From positions 1 through 64,000 of the forward strand of contig CAMVLO010000007.1 in assembly GCA_947168365.1 (NCBI GenBank): a stretch of 64,000 nucleotides of DNA. The letters are read 5' to 3'. Position 1 is the stretch's first letter; each line of letters opens with the position of its first letter. Below, piece after piece: positions 49,682 through 57,727 of this stretch. Position numbers and translations under genes: made by a program. The notes beneath the pieces were generated by a model, which saw only the letters and a list, made by a program, of their open reading frames with translations, was not told where the DNA came from and made no database searches. This stretch comes from UBA3824 sp017541145 (GTDB taxonomy: Bacteria > Bacteroidota > Bacteroidia > Bacteroidales > UBA3824).

Positions 49682-50653
49682 ATGAAAAAGATTATTAAAA
49701 AAACATTATTTGCATTAGCAATTATATCGTTTATGATTTCAATTGTGTCATGTGAAAAAGAAGAAGTGACAATATCGACTCATTCTGATGATGAAGAGTG
49801 TAGAATGTATGCAGCAAATGAGTATATTCCGTATGGTCAGCAATGGAATTTATCAGTATTGAGTCCAAATGCTATCTCGAAAGGATATTACATTAATCTT
49901 TCTGATTTAGGTAAAGAATATCAATTTGATAGTTGTACTTATAAGAAAGATAAATCTGTACGATATAAAGTGATGAAAATTAACAGACGAAATTCTGATA
50001 AGTATTTTTACATCATGTTAGAAAATTTAAGTGTTAAACTTGATACAGGTTGTTGTGCATATCAATATTCTGAGGCTAATGCTGCTAAATATGGTCGTTT
50101 ATATTCTTGGTATGCTGCTAATGCCTTAGCTCAAGACTTTACCATGAAATTGCCTATTTACAAAGTTGATGGTACTGTAATTCAAGGATTAACCGTAAAG
50201 GGTAGATTACCAAATAAAGAGGATATATATGATTTACTTGAGGTTGATTCTTTGGGTTATAATTACGATAATGGTTTTAGTATCGATGATTGTTATGATC
50301 AAGGAGTAGCTGATGTATCAAAATATATGTATTATGATATGTTTTTGTTCGGAATTGAAGATGCAGATGCTGATGATTCTAAAGCATTTCATTGTTTAGG
50401 AGGCAGTTATAGTGATCCTCATAATTGTTCTCAAACTTTTAACGGTTTAAATCAGAGAGGTAGTTTTTGGACGTCAGTTAGTTATCTGAATTCTAAAAGT
50501 GGGCATCAACCTTTAAGAATTGATTATAAAAACAATAGTGGAAATACATTTAATTTTGTTGCATCTGCGCTCTTTTCTGTAAATGCTACTATTTATGATA
50601 ATGAAAGATTGTCTGTTCGTTATGTATTCGAGCCAAAGTATTTAACAAAATGA
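49682..50653 (+). CDS. FISUMP-domain lipoprotein
   Basis: The 323-residue protein starts with a lipoprotein signal ending ISIVSC, so it is lipid-anchored outside the inner membrane. The YGRLYSWYAANALAQ block near residue 135, GRLPNKEDIYDLLE and the GSFWTSVSY motif near residue 260 match the Fibrobacter-major-paralogous (FISUMP) domain, a surface-associated family of unknown function with a beta-rich fold related to C-type lectin-like domains. It overlaps the next gene by 4 bp (ATGA), so both are made together. The pair is A/T-rich compared with pnp, a typical accessory surface locus. Confidence 0.8.
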   Translation: MKKIIKKTLFALAIISFMISIVSCEKEEVTISTHSDDEECRMYAANEYIPYGQQWNLSVLSPNAISKGYYINLSDLGKEYQFDSCTYKKDKSVRYKVMKINRRNSDKYFYIMLENLSVKLDTGCCAYQYSEANAAKYGRLYSWYAANALAQDFTMKLPIYKVDGTVIQGLTVKGRLPNKEDIYDLLEVDSLGYNYDNGFSIDDCYDQGVADVSKYMYYDMFLFGIEDADADDSKAFHCLGGSYSDPHNCSQTFNGLNQRGSFWTSVSYLNSKSGHQPLRIDYKNNSGNTFNFVASALFSVNATIYDNERLSVRYVFEPKYLTK

Positions 50654-51939
50654 AATTTTTATTTTGTTTTATAGTAATTCTTTTGGGATTATTCAATCAA
50701 TCTGTGGCGCAATTTGGCTATGAGTTTTGGTCACAGATTGATTGTATTGTTCGTATTGATGAGTTAGGTAATATAAAAATTTTCCCATCCATTTCTAATA
50801 TAAATCGAGGTTTTGTTATTGGAAATTATAAAGGAGAAGTTGAAGTTTGTGGAAGTTTGGGTGGAATTTGGAATGGTGATTTTGTTCAAATAAAAAAATG
50901 TGACGCAAAACATTCATATATTTGCATTGCACAAGATCCTATTAATCCCAATTTATTCTATAAATTTGAAGCTTGCATTAATGGTCATCGTTATTTTGTT
51001 CTATATACACAATTTGACTTATCGAAATCAGAAAAAGTTGTTAAAGAACAAGTACTACAAGAGAAGTTTTTTAATTTCATCCATATTGTTCCTTCTGATA
51101 AAAATACACTTTGGGTTCTTGCTAATACAAAAGGTACTCAAGATATAATGGTTTACGAACTATCAGAGGGAAATCTTGTTCTTAAAAATCGATATGATGT
51201 TGGATTTACATTCCCTTTTACGTTTAATGTTATGAAAAGTTTTGATAATCCGCAACACAGCAAAATTTATCTTAATCAGGCATCTGGCCTTCTTGTTATG
51301 GATTTTGATGTTAAAACAGGATATATAAGTAATTTTCAGACATATAGCGAAATAAAAAATGCAGCGATTTCTCCATCAGGAAAATATATTTATACAATTA
51401 ATGTCAGTAGCGATAAAATTTTATCATTATATAGATATGAATCCGATAATTTATTAGTGGATGGTGAGGTTGTTTTTTCTTCTCCTGTTTCTGAAAATGA
51501 GTTATTGGAAGGTGTTAATGATATTATATTAGGTCCTGACGGTAATTTATATATAGCTAGGGCAAAAAAATATCTTGATATAGTTACTGACGTTGATTCT
51601 CCTTCTCCTAAATATTTTATTGATAAAATTTTTTTGGAAAACGGAACTTCAACTCTTTTTCCTGACTATGTATTTAATCCTTCTAATATCAGAGTTGATT
51701 TTTCTTGTAATACAGTATTTTTTTTATGTCCGTTATTTAATAATATTACAAGTTGTAGTTGGAATTTTGGTGATGGTTCGCAGTCTACTGATATTAATCC
51801 AACGCACATTTATAATACATCGGGTCTTTATGAAGTTAAGTTGAATGTTGTATTGGATGACGGAATCGAAAAAAAATATAGTAAAAAAATTAGAATACCT
51901 TCTCCTCCCAAAAAGCCTGTAATAATTCTTTCGGATTAA
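50650..51939 (+). CDS. Exported protein with a C-terminal PKD domain
   Basis: The 429-residue protein has a signal peptide (KFLFCFIVILLGLFNQSVAQ) and a beta-rich middle that looks like a beta-propeller (NAAISPSGKYIYTINVS, DIILGPDGNLYIARAK). It ends with one PKD domain (CSWNFGDGSQSTDINPTHIY, then SGLYEVKLNVVLDDG). Relatives usually continue into a T9SS sorting tail, but this protein ends right after the PKD strand at IILSD with no sorting domain, so it may be shortened or rely on the FISUMP partner. The 4-bp overlap shows translational coupling. Confidence 0.75.
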   Translation: MKFLFCFIVILLGLFNQSVAQFGYEFWSQIDCIVRIDELGNIKIFPSISNINRGFVIGNYKGEVEVCGSLGGIWNGDFVQIKKCDAKHSYICIAQDPINPNLFYKFEACINGHRYFVLYTQFDLSKSEKVVKEQVLQEKFFNFIHIVPSDKNTLWVLANTKGTQDIMVYELSEGNLVLKNRYDVGFTFPFTFNVMKSFDNPQHSKIYLNQASGLLVMDFDVKTGYISNFQTYSEIKNAAISPSGKYIYTINVSSDKILSLYRYESDNLLVDGEVVFSSPVSENELLEGVNDIILGPDGNLYIARAKKYLDIVTDVDSPSPKYFIDKIFLENGTSTLFPDYVFNPSNIRVDFSCNTVFFLCPLFNNITSCSWNFGDGSQSTDINPTHIYNTSGLYEVKLNVVLDDGIEKKYSKKIRIPSPPKKPVIILSD

Positions 51940-51985
51940 TTATATTTTTTAGTGGCCTTAGAATAACACTAAATTTAAAAAAAGT

Positions 51986-52012
51986 GAGTAGGAAAAAATA
52001 ATTCTCCTACTC
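51986..52012. terminator. Bidirectional terminator
   Basis: GAGTAGG at 51986-51992 pairs with CCTACTC at 52006-52012; T-rich flanks are present on both strands. It separates the convergent PKD gene and upp. Confidence 0.75.
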
Positions 52013-52028
52013 TGATTATTTTTCTTTT

Positions 52029-52685
52029 TTACAATTTTTGACCGTAACAAAGGTCGCCGGCATCGCCCAAGCCCGGTACGATATAGCCGTGTGAGTTCAA
52101 AACAGGGTCGGTAACTACTGTCCAAATATCGCATAAATCCCTATCAATATTGTTGCTGAGAGTTTCGATACCTTGTTTTGATGAAAATACCGATGCAAAA
52201 TAAATATGCTTTGGTTTTCCGTTCCTTAGAAGCGCATTCATTGCTACAATTACCGACGAACCTGTGGCAAGCATCGGATCTACAATAATTAATGTCTTAC
52301 CGTCGATATTCGGTGAAGCCATGTATTCAAATTTAATTTCAAAACTTTTGCCGTCAGCGTTGTAAGAACGGTATTCTGACAAAAATGCGTTTTCGGCACT
52401 GTCAAAAATATCAATAAAACCTTCGTGCATTGGTAAGCCGGCTCTTAATACCGAAGCAATTACCACTTGGTCGCTTACTACAGAGCAGTTAGCTTTGTCG
52501 AGCGGAGTTTCTACTACAATATTCTTGTAATCCAATTCCTTAGAAATCTCGTAAGCCAATATATGAGCCAGTCTTTTGATATTGTTACGAAATCTCAACG
52601 AATCTTTTTGGATGTTGATGTCGCGCATTTGTCGGATATAATTTCCGGCGATAGAGTTGGTGTCTTGTAAACGATGTATCTTCAT
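52029..52685 (-). CDS. upp: Uracil phosphoribosyltransferase
   Basis: Upp salvages uracil to UMP using PRPP. The 218-residue protein has the PRPP-binding motif IIVDPMLATGSSVIVAMNAL near residue 133, the strand VVIASVLRAGLPMHEGF, and the uracil-binding C-terminal YIVPGLGDAGDLCYG. It is a slightly shorter-than-E. coli-like Upp with a normal fold order. It is 24 bp downstream of the nitroreductase gene and probably co-transcribed with it. Confidence 0.94.
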   Translation of the reverse strand: MKIHRLQDTNSIAGNYIRQMRDINIQKDSLRFRNNIKRLAHILAYEISKELDYKNIVVETPLDKANCSVVSDQVVIASVLRAGLPMHEGFIDIFDSAENAFLSEYRSYNADGKSFEIKFEYMASPNIDGKTLIIVDPMLATGSSVIVAMNALLRNGKPKHIYFASVFSSKQGIETLSNNIDRDLCDIWTVVTDPVLNSHGYIVPGLGDAGDLCYGQKL

Positions 52686-52709
52686 TTCTTTGTTTAATTT
52701 TGTTATATT

Positions 52710-53351
52710 TTAGTCATTGATAATCAGATTGTCAACAGCGATTTTAGGTACGTATTGAATATTATTTTCGTCGCGGTAATAGTTATGATTATCTTCAGGA
52801 TTTATATTTACAAGTTTTATAACCTCTTTGGATTTGCCAATCGCAAGTACTGCCAACGGTTCGTATTTCAGATTAAAAGCTTTACTAATTTCGTCCTTGT
52901 TGAACGCCGCAATAATAATACCGTTAAGACCTATTTCTACGGCTTTTAGCAGCATGGATTGCATCGAAATTCCCAAATCCATATCAATAAATTTGTTTTC
53001 TTTTACAGTACTGCATATAATAATAAATGCGTTAGGCTCAGTTCCGGCAAAAGGTAAATGAAGTTCCGGTAATGCGCCGCCGAGTTTTATATTTTCTAAA
53101 ACGATGTCAGCACCGGTATTTTTTGTTACCATCTTAAATCTCAATACCTGCTGATTTCGTGCCGAAGCTACTTTGGTGTTAACATTTATTATCTTCTTCA
53201 GAACATCTTCCGAGATTATCACGTCGGGGTCATAACCTCTTGTACTGCGGTTTTTTAGTAACATACTGTCAAGTGTTTGACCTACCTTCTTTATAGTTTT
53301 CTTTGACCCGAAAACTTCATTGTATCTGTTTTCCAAATAGTTGTCTGCCAT
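52710..53351 (-). CDS. Nitroreductase family protein
   Basis: The 213-residue protein is an FMN-dependent nitroreductase: NRSTRGYDPDVIISEDVLKK near residue 33 (FMN phosphate site), KVASARNQQVLRFKMV, MDLGISMQSMLLKAVEIGLN near residue 121, and EPLAVLAIGKSKE near the end. Family members reduce nitro groups, quinones or flavins with NAD(P)H. The physiological substrate is unknown. It is the first gene of a two-gene unit with upp. Confidence 0.9.
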   Translation of the reverse strand: MADNYLENRYNEVFGSKKTIKKVGQTLDSMLLKNRSTRGYDPDVIISEDVLKKIINVNTKVASARNQQVLRFKMVTKNTGADIVLENIKLGGALPELHLPFAGTEPNAFIIICSTVKENKFIDMDLGISMQSMLLKAVEIGLNGIIIAAFNKDEISKAFNLKYEPLAVLAIGKSKEVIKLVNINPEDNHNYYRDENNIQYVPKIAVDNLIIND

Positions 53352-53374
53352 ATTTCAAAATTTATCGGACGAGG

Positions 53375-53382
53375 CAAATTTA
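53375..53382 (-). promoter_or_regulatory. -7 box of the nitroreductase-upp unit
   Basis: Minus-strand TAAATTTG, 23 bp before the start codon at 53351. Confidence 0.55.
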
Positions 53383-53482
53383 GAAAAAAGTATAAAAAAT
53401 ATTGTGGATTTTATGTAACTTTTTATTCATATTTACGTATAAGTTAAATAAAATATATTATCAAACCAAATACCAAAAAATT

Positions 53483-53596
53483 ATGATAGCAACAGTAATT
53501 AGTATCTTAGCACTTACAGTTTTCTGTTTTTTTGGAGTTTCAATTTCTAATCTCAAAAATTCAAAAGAAAACCGTGACCTTTACAAACTTAATTAA
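53483..53596 (+). CDS. Possible small membrane protein (37 residues)
   Basis: From the ATG at 53483 the frame encodes one strongly hydrophobic helix (ATVISILALTVFCFFGVSIS) and a polar tail NLKNSKENRDLYKLN. It is followed by a strong terminator 79 bp later, which suggests a transcript exists here. No promoter box was found, and no family is recognised, so it remains a candidate. Confidence 0.45.
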   Translation: MIATVISILALTVFCFFGVSISNLKNSKENRDLYKLN

Positions 53597-53674
53597 TTTA
53601 TTTGTTTGTAAATTATGAAATGCATTTAGTTGCATGCCAATCTAACAATAACTTTTTTATTAAAAACTTTTTAA

Positions 53675-53722
53675 ACCATGCAGGATAAAACATTAATACC
53701 TTTGTCCTACATGGTATTTTTT
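53675..53722 (+). terminator. Terminator after the small membrane protein
   Basis: ACCATGCAGGATAAA (from 53675) pairs with TTTGTCCTACATGGT (53701-53715) with two wobbles, then seven T. Confidence 0.75.
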
Positions 53723-53747
53723 TGCCCTAACGATTTTTTTACACACT

Positions 53748-53788
53748 CAAAAAAATCCCTCAAAGATGCTTAACGCACCTAAGAGGGA
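53748..53788 (-). terminator. Terminator of the C1 peptidase gene
   Basis: On the minus strand TCCCTCTTAGGTGC pairs with GCATCTTTGAGGGA, followed by seven T (53749-53755). Confidence 0.85.
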
Positions 53789-53832
53789 CGAACTAAATTG
53801 TGTGAATAAAATCAAAAATCTTTATTTCTAAA

Positions 53833-55038
53833 TTATTTCTTGATACCAAGTTTCTTAGCAATATCAGCTGGAATTGCATCTTTGTGAACCATGATATCAA
53901 TAGTTTTCAAAGCAACAAAAGCTTCGGTAAAATACCATGTACCTTGGTAAGTATTATCTGTACCCCAAGAGTTTTTAGCCATGTAATATTTTTTACCGTT
54001 TTGATCCTTTGCTATACCGTAGATAAGCATACCGTGATCGTCTGTAGTTTCCCAATTGTCATAACCCTTTTGACGAAGTTCTTGAGTAGGAACAATCTCT
54101 TTGAAAGGTTTTGAAGTAAGGAACTCACGTTTTGCATAATTGTAAGTCAAACCTGTCCAACGTGCCATATCAGAACCGGTAAGACCGTTTTCTACGTCAG
54201 GCATCTGACCGATACCGTTGCGAGAGAAACCTTGTTCTGAAACGTCTGCACCCCAAGCAATTGTATAACCCTTTTGAATTGCATTTTCTACGCATCTCAT
54301 CATTTCGTCGATTGTAACATTGTAAGCTTGTTCCCAACGCCAGTTGTCTTGAACTTCAATTACAAATTTTTCGTAGAACGGATGGTGAGTAAAAGAAGTA
54401 ATTGCAACATAATCATCCATATTGAGTCCGAGACTTGCAGCGAATGATTGTGGAGTGTATTCTTTGCCCTTGTAAGTGAATTTTTCAGGACATTTGCCGA
54501 GGTAAGAATCATAAATACCTTGCAAACCTTTTTTCCAAACAGGAGAGAGAGTTTTGCTTGCGCCGTCTTCATCTTCTTTTACGATAGCATCAACGTATGC
54601 CTTTGCAATTTCATCCATTTCGCTGTTGTTAGGAAGAGAATCGCCGTAAAGAGTTCCCATAGCAGGCATTGCATCTTGAGGGATAATACCGTAATGTTTC
54701 CAACAATATTGAACGTCAGAAGCGAAACCGCCCGGCGAGAAAGAAACATCGCCATGAGTACGAACAGCCTTTTCAGCTCGGTCCATCATTGTTTTGTTAA
54801 CTACAAATGCTTCAGAAAAATCGTATTCACCCTTGCCGAGACGAAGAAGTTCGCTTTCAAAATAGCTAAGAGTAGAGAAACACCAGCAAGTACTGCTTCT
54901 GTGTTGATTTTTTACGCTGGAAATAGGAAGAGCTTTTACAGTAGTGAATTTAAAGCCCTCGTCTTTTGTGTCTTGTTGAGCTGTTGCCGGAATTACAAGG
55001 CTAAGAGCTGCTGCTGCTAATACTAATTGTTTAATCAT
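53833..55038 (-). CDS. Exported C1-family (bleomycin-hydrolase/PepC-like) cysteine peptidase
   Basis: The 401-residue protein has a cleavable signal peptide (LVLAAAALSLVIPATAQ). The papain-type triad is visible: Cys in HRSSTCWCFSTLSYFESEL near residue 51, His in TTDDHGMLIYGIAKD near residue 345, and Asn in YYMAKNSWGTDNTYQGTWYF near residue 367. This order and length fit PepC/bleomycin hydrolase, which trims N-terminal residues from peptides; in Bacteroidota exported forms are common. It is a single gene with its own promoter and terminator. Confidence 0.92.
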   Translation of the reverse strand: MIKQLVLAAAALSLVIPATAQQDTKDEGFKFTTVKALPISSVKNQHRSSTCWCFSTLSYFESELLRLGKGEYDFSEAFVVNKTMMDRAEKAVRTHGDVSFSPGGFASDVQYCWKHYGIIPQDAMPAMGTLYGDSLPNNSEMDEIAKAYVDAIVKEDEDGASKTLSPVWKKGLQGIYDSYLGKCPEKFTYKGKEYTPQSFAASLGLNMDDYVAITSFTHHPFYEKFVIEVQDNWRWEQAYNVTIDEMMRCVENAIQKGYTIAWGADVSEQGFSRNGIGQMPDVENGLTGSDMARWTGLTYNYAKREFLTSKPFKEIVPTQELRQKGYDNWETTDDHGMLIYGIAKDQNGKKYYMAKNSWGTDNTYQGTWYFTEAFVALKTIDIMVHKDAIPADIAKKLGIKK

Positions 55039-55095
55039 CTTTTTAAAATACTATTGTTATGATTTTGTTTGTAGTGTTTGATAATAATTTTGGCG

Positions 55096-55103
55096 CAAAG
55101 TTA
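55096..55103 (-). promoter_or_regulatory. -7 box of the C1 peptidase gene
   Basis: Minus-strand TAACTTTG, 57 bp before the start codon. Confidence 0.6.
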
Positions 55104-55241
55104 TATATTTTACTTGAATTTTTATATTAAGTGATACTATTAATTTTGATTAATTATTATTAATTTTTTATTGTATAAAATTGCAACCTTTAATTTTTCG
55201 GGGGATTCTTTTTTTTTGTTGAACCTTTTTTAGATTGTACA

Positions 55242-55274
55242 GGGGATGTAAAAACCAGACGATTTTACATCCCC
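55242..55274. other. 12-bp perfect hairpin
   Basis: GGGGATGTAAAA at 55242-55253 is perfectly inverted at 55263-55274. It lies in a gene-free stretch (55104-55666) that also holds two GATGAAATTTCCGATTG-like direct repeats near 55368 and 55410 and the palindrome CCGCAAATTTTGCGG near 55458. No T run follows, so a terminator role is doubtful. Confidence 0.6.
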
Positions 55275-55334
55275 GTCTATTTGATGTCGTCGCGGTTATG
55301 ATGCGGTAAAATGTTGACGATTACATCTTTTTCC

Positions 55335-55358
55335 GTAGAGACGTTGCGTGCAACGTCT
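55335..55358. repeat. GTAGAGACG-type palindromic repeat, second copy
   Basis: GTAGAGACGTTGC is followed by GTGCAACGTCT, forming a palindrome. It shares the GTAGAGACG end with the copy at 17001-17024 but has a different stem core. Confidence 0.65.
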
Positions 55359-55666
55359 AACACAGGGATGACGAAATTTCCGATTGGAAATATTTCAATT
55401 TTTTTTCGATGATGAAATTTCCGATTGTTTTTGGGGATTAAAATGTTTTATTCACCGCAAATTTTGCGGCGAATATAATAGTTTTTCACCGCAAACGCAA
55501 ATGAATTTTAATTTCCGTTTTTAATTAATCCCCGTACAATAATAAATACGGATGTTTTTAAATTACTATTCCATAATAGTTGAAATTTTCATTTGCGTAT
55601 TGCTTAGTACATAATTTGATAAAATTTAAATAAACTTTTAAGAAAAATGATTTAAAAACTATTTCC

Positions 55667-55674
55667 TATTTTTG
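55667..55674 (+). promoter_or_regulatory. -7 box of the LuxR-type pair
   Basis: TATTTTTG, 29 bp before the ATG at 55704. Confidence 0.6.
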
Positions 55675-55703
55675 CACTTGTAATAAACAATTAAATTAAA
55701 AGA

Positions 55704-56438
55704 ATGAGCAAACTAATTAAAGATTTTTTCTATACGCAGAATATAGAAGGTAACACGTTGAAATATCCTGCTGTTAGAAATTTAAAAATTACCAACGCAT
55801 TGATTCAGATTTTGGGATGCGGTGTTTTTGTAGTGGATTATGAAAATGGTAAAATCTTGATTTCTTCCGAAATTATCGCGCAGATGTGCGGTTTAACTCA
55901 AGAGGAAATCGATGCCAAATCTTTTGATGTTTATATTAATCATATCCCAAAAGATGATTATAAGATGTTGACCGAGGTCAACAATGCTTATTTTAAATTT
56001 ATCAAACGGATGTCAGATGAAGAAATTCTGAAATCAATTTTGTCTTACAATTATCATTTTGACAGTTTGTTGATGCACCAATCTTTTAAGCCGATTTATG
56101 TAGAAAACGGTGTTATCAAGCTTGGAGTTTTTGTGATTACGATGTCTTCGGATAATGTTTTGGGAAATGTACAATTAAGAAGTGTAGATTCTCATGACTA
56201 TTACGAGTATTGTCTTGATAGCGGTACTTGGCATTACAAAGAAGGTATTGTACTTTCTTCTACTGAAAAGCTTATTTTACTTCTTTCTGCTCAGGGTCGG
56301 TCTACCAAAAATATCGGTGATGAGATTCATCAAACGGAATCCAATGTTAAATACTGTAAAAAAAATCTTTTCAAGAAAATGGGGGTCGGCAATATTTCTG
56401 AGGCTTTGATTTGTGCTATTAACAACAGATTTTTTTAG
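55704..56438 (+). CDS. LuxR-type HTH regulator with PAS-like N-terminus (first of a pair)
   Basis: The 244-residue protein has an N-terminal PAS-like sensor part (ALIQILGCGVFVVDYENGKI, SSEIIAQMCGLTQEEIDAKS). The C-terminal LuxR/GerE helix-turn-helix starts SSTEKLILLLSAQGRSTKNI, then ESNVKYCKKNLFKKMGV and SEALICAINNRFF. No receiver domain or phosphorylation Asp is present, so it is probably controlled by ligand or protein contact rather than by a kinase. It is followed 22 bp later by a paralog, so the two are co-expressed and may form heterodimers. Targets are unknown. Confidence 0.85.
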   Translation: MSKLIKDFFYTQNIEGNTLKYPAVRNLKITNALIQILGCGVFVVDYENGKILISSEIIAQMCGLTQEEIDAKSFDVYINHIPKDDYKMLTEVNNAYFKFIKRMSDEEILKSILSYNYHFDSLLMHQSFKPIYVENGVIKLGVFVITMSSDNVLGNVQLRSVDSHDYYEYCLDSGTWHYKEGIVLSSTEKLILLLSAQGRSTKNIGDEIHQTESNVKYCKKNLFKKMGVGNISEALICAINNRFF

Positions 56439-56460
56439 TACCAATTTTTAATTTTTATAC

Positions 56461-57201
56461 ATGGATAAATTAGTTAATGATTTTTTGAACTTTCAAGATT
56501 TTGTATTGAATACTGATACCGGGTTTGACGAATCTGTTTTAACTGATTTGGATATTTCTAAGTCTATTATTCAGATTTTGGGATGCGGTATTTATATGGT
56601 GGATTTTGTTAAAGAAAAAATTGTATTGATTTCCGAAAATATTACTGAAATTTTCGGTACGGATTCTACATCTTTGAATATCAAGGATTTTGAAAGCTTT
56701 GTTAAACATATTCCATCTAATGAATACAATCAATTGGTAGAAGTAAACAAGGCAATTTTTGAATTTCTGAAAAAAAAGCCTGACAACGAGATTATTAAAT
56801 ATTCGGTGTCATACAATTTTCATATTGAGAATCTTTTGTTGCATCAGATTTTCAAGCCGGTGGAAGCTGTCAACGGTTTTATTACGACGGGTATTAATTT
56901 GTTGACTATTTCTTCCGAAAAAGACTTCGGTCATGTTGTAATGCAAAAGACCAAGGATTTTTATTATGAATATTCGTTTGACAATCACAATTGGATACAT
57001 AAAAAAAGTATTCGATTGACAGAAATTGAGAAATTGATTCTCAGTCTTTCGGCTCAGGGTCGTACAATTGAGGATATTGCGGATGTGGTTTGCAAGTCGC
57101 CGAGTTGTGTTAAGGTTTACAAAAAAAATATTTGTGATAAAATGGGAGTTGAAAACAATTCAGAGGCTTTGATTTACGCTATTAATAACAGATTTTTCTG
57201 A
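56461..57201 (+). CDS. LuxR-type HTH regulator with PAS-like N-terminus (second of a pair)
   Basis: This 246-residue paralog of the preceding regulator is similar over the full length: SIIQILGCGIYMVDFVKEKI in the sensor part, and TEIEKLILSLSAQGRTIEDI plus SSCVKVYKKNICDKMGV and SEALIYAINNRFF in the DNA-binding part. The recognition helix differs (KSPSCVKV here, QTESNVKY in the first), so the two probably bind different sites. The tandem arrangement points to a local gene duplication. Confidence 0.85.
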   Translation: MDKLVNDFLNFQDFVLNTDTGFDESVLTDLDISKSIIQILGCGIYMVDFVKEKIVLISENITEIFGTDSTSLNIKDFESFVKHIPSNEYNQLVEVNKAIFEFLKKKPDNEIIKYSVSYNFHIENLLLHQIFKPVEAVNGFITTGINLLTISSEKDFGHVVMQKTKDFYYEYSFDNHNWIHKKSIRLTEIEKLILSLSAQGRTIEDIADVVCKSPSCVKVYKKNICDKMGVENNSEALIYAINNRFF

Positions 57202-57286
57202 TTGTTGATAGCCGTTTCCTTCGTGATTGAAAAATTATATTGATTTTTTTTACGTTATTATTGTTACTAACTAAAACTATCTCTAT

Positions 57287-57646
57287 ATGAAAAAAATTTT
57301 ATTGATTGCGATGTTAGCGATGTTTTGTTTATCGTGTTCGGCGCAAAAAGATACTGCAAAATTTCCTAATATGCACGATGTTATTGAACATTCTTCTGAA
57401 GTTTTCTTGGTGACTTTTGATAAAGAAATCGGAAAAGAATTTTTGTATCAAGCGATTGAAGATTACGGAGCTGAGATTGTTTATGATTACGAGATTATTG
57501 CGGGGATGTCGATAAAACGTCCTAAAAACAAATCGTTGGAAGAAACTATGGATTATTTTAGAACTGTAAAAGGTGTATTATCAGTAGAATACGATTTGAT
57601 TTACAAGTTAGACGATCCGGTTTCACCGAAACCTTCTGACCGATAA
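57287..57646 (+). CDS. Lipoprotein with inhibitor-I9-like domain
   Basis: The 119-residue protein has a lipoprotein signal (LIAMLAMFCLSC). Residues 35-105 follow the pattern of the subtilisin propeptide/inhibitor I9 fold: VFLVTFDKEIG, YDYEIIAGMSIKRP, and VKGVLSVEYDLIYKL (usual end G-V-x-x-V-E-x-D). Such domains are normally attached to a serine protease or act as free inhibitors. No subtilase is in the window, so this may be a stand-alone inhibitor or chaperone. The fold assignment is by eye and uncertain. It is convergent with the next gene across a perfect terminator. Confidence 0.6.
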   Translation: MKKILLIAMLAMFCLSCSAQKDTAKFPNMHDVIEHSSEVFLVTFDKEIGKEFLYQAIEDYGAEIVYDYEIIAGMSIKRPKNKSLEETMDYFRTVKGVLSVEYDLIYKLDDPVSPKPSDR

Positions 57647-57649
57647 AAA

Positions 57650-57687
57650 AATAATGCGAAACTTGAATTATCAGGTTTCGCATTATT
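57650..57687. terminator. Bidirectional terminator
   Basis: AATAATGCGAAAC at 57650-57662 is perfectly inverted at 57675-57687, with A/T runs on both sides. It serves the two convergent genes at 57646 and 57728. Confidence 0.85.
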
Positions 57688-57727
57688 ATTTAATAATAAA
57701 GTGTTTTAGAATTTTCTGTTTTGCTTG

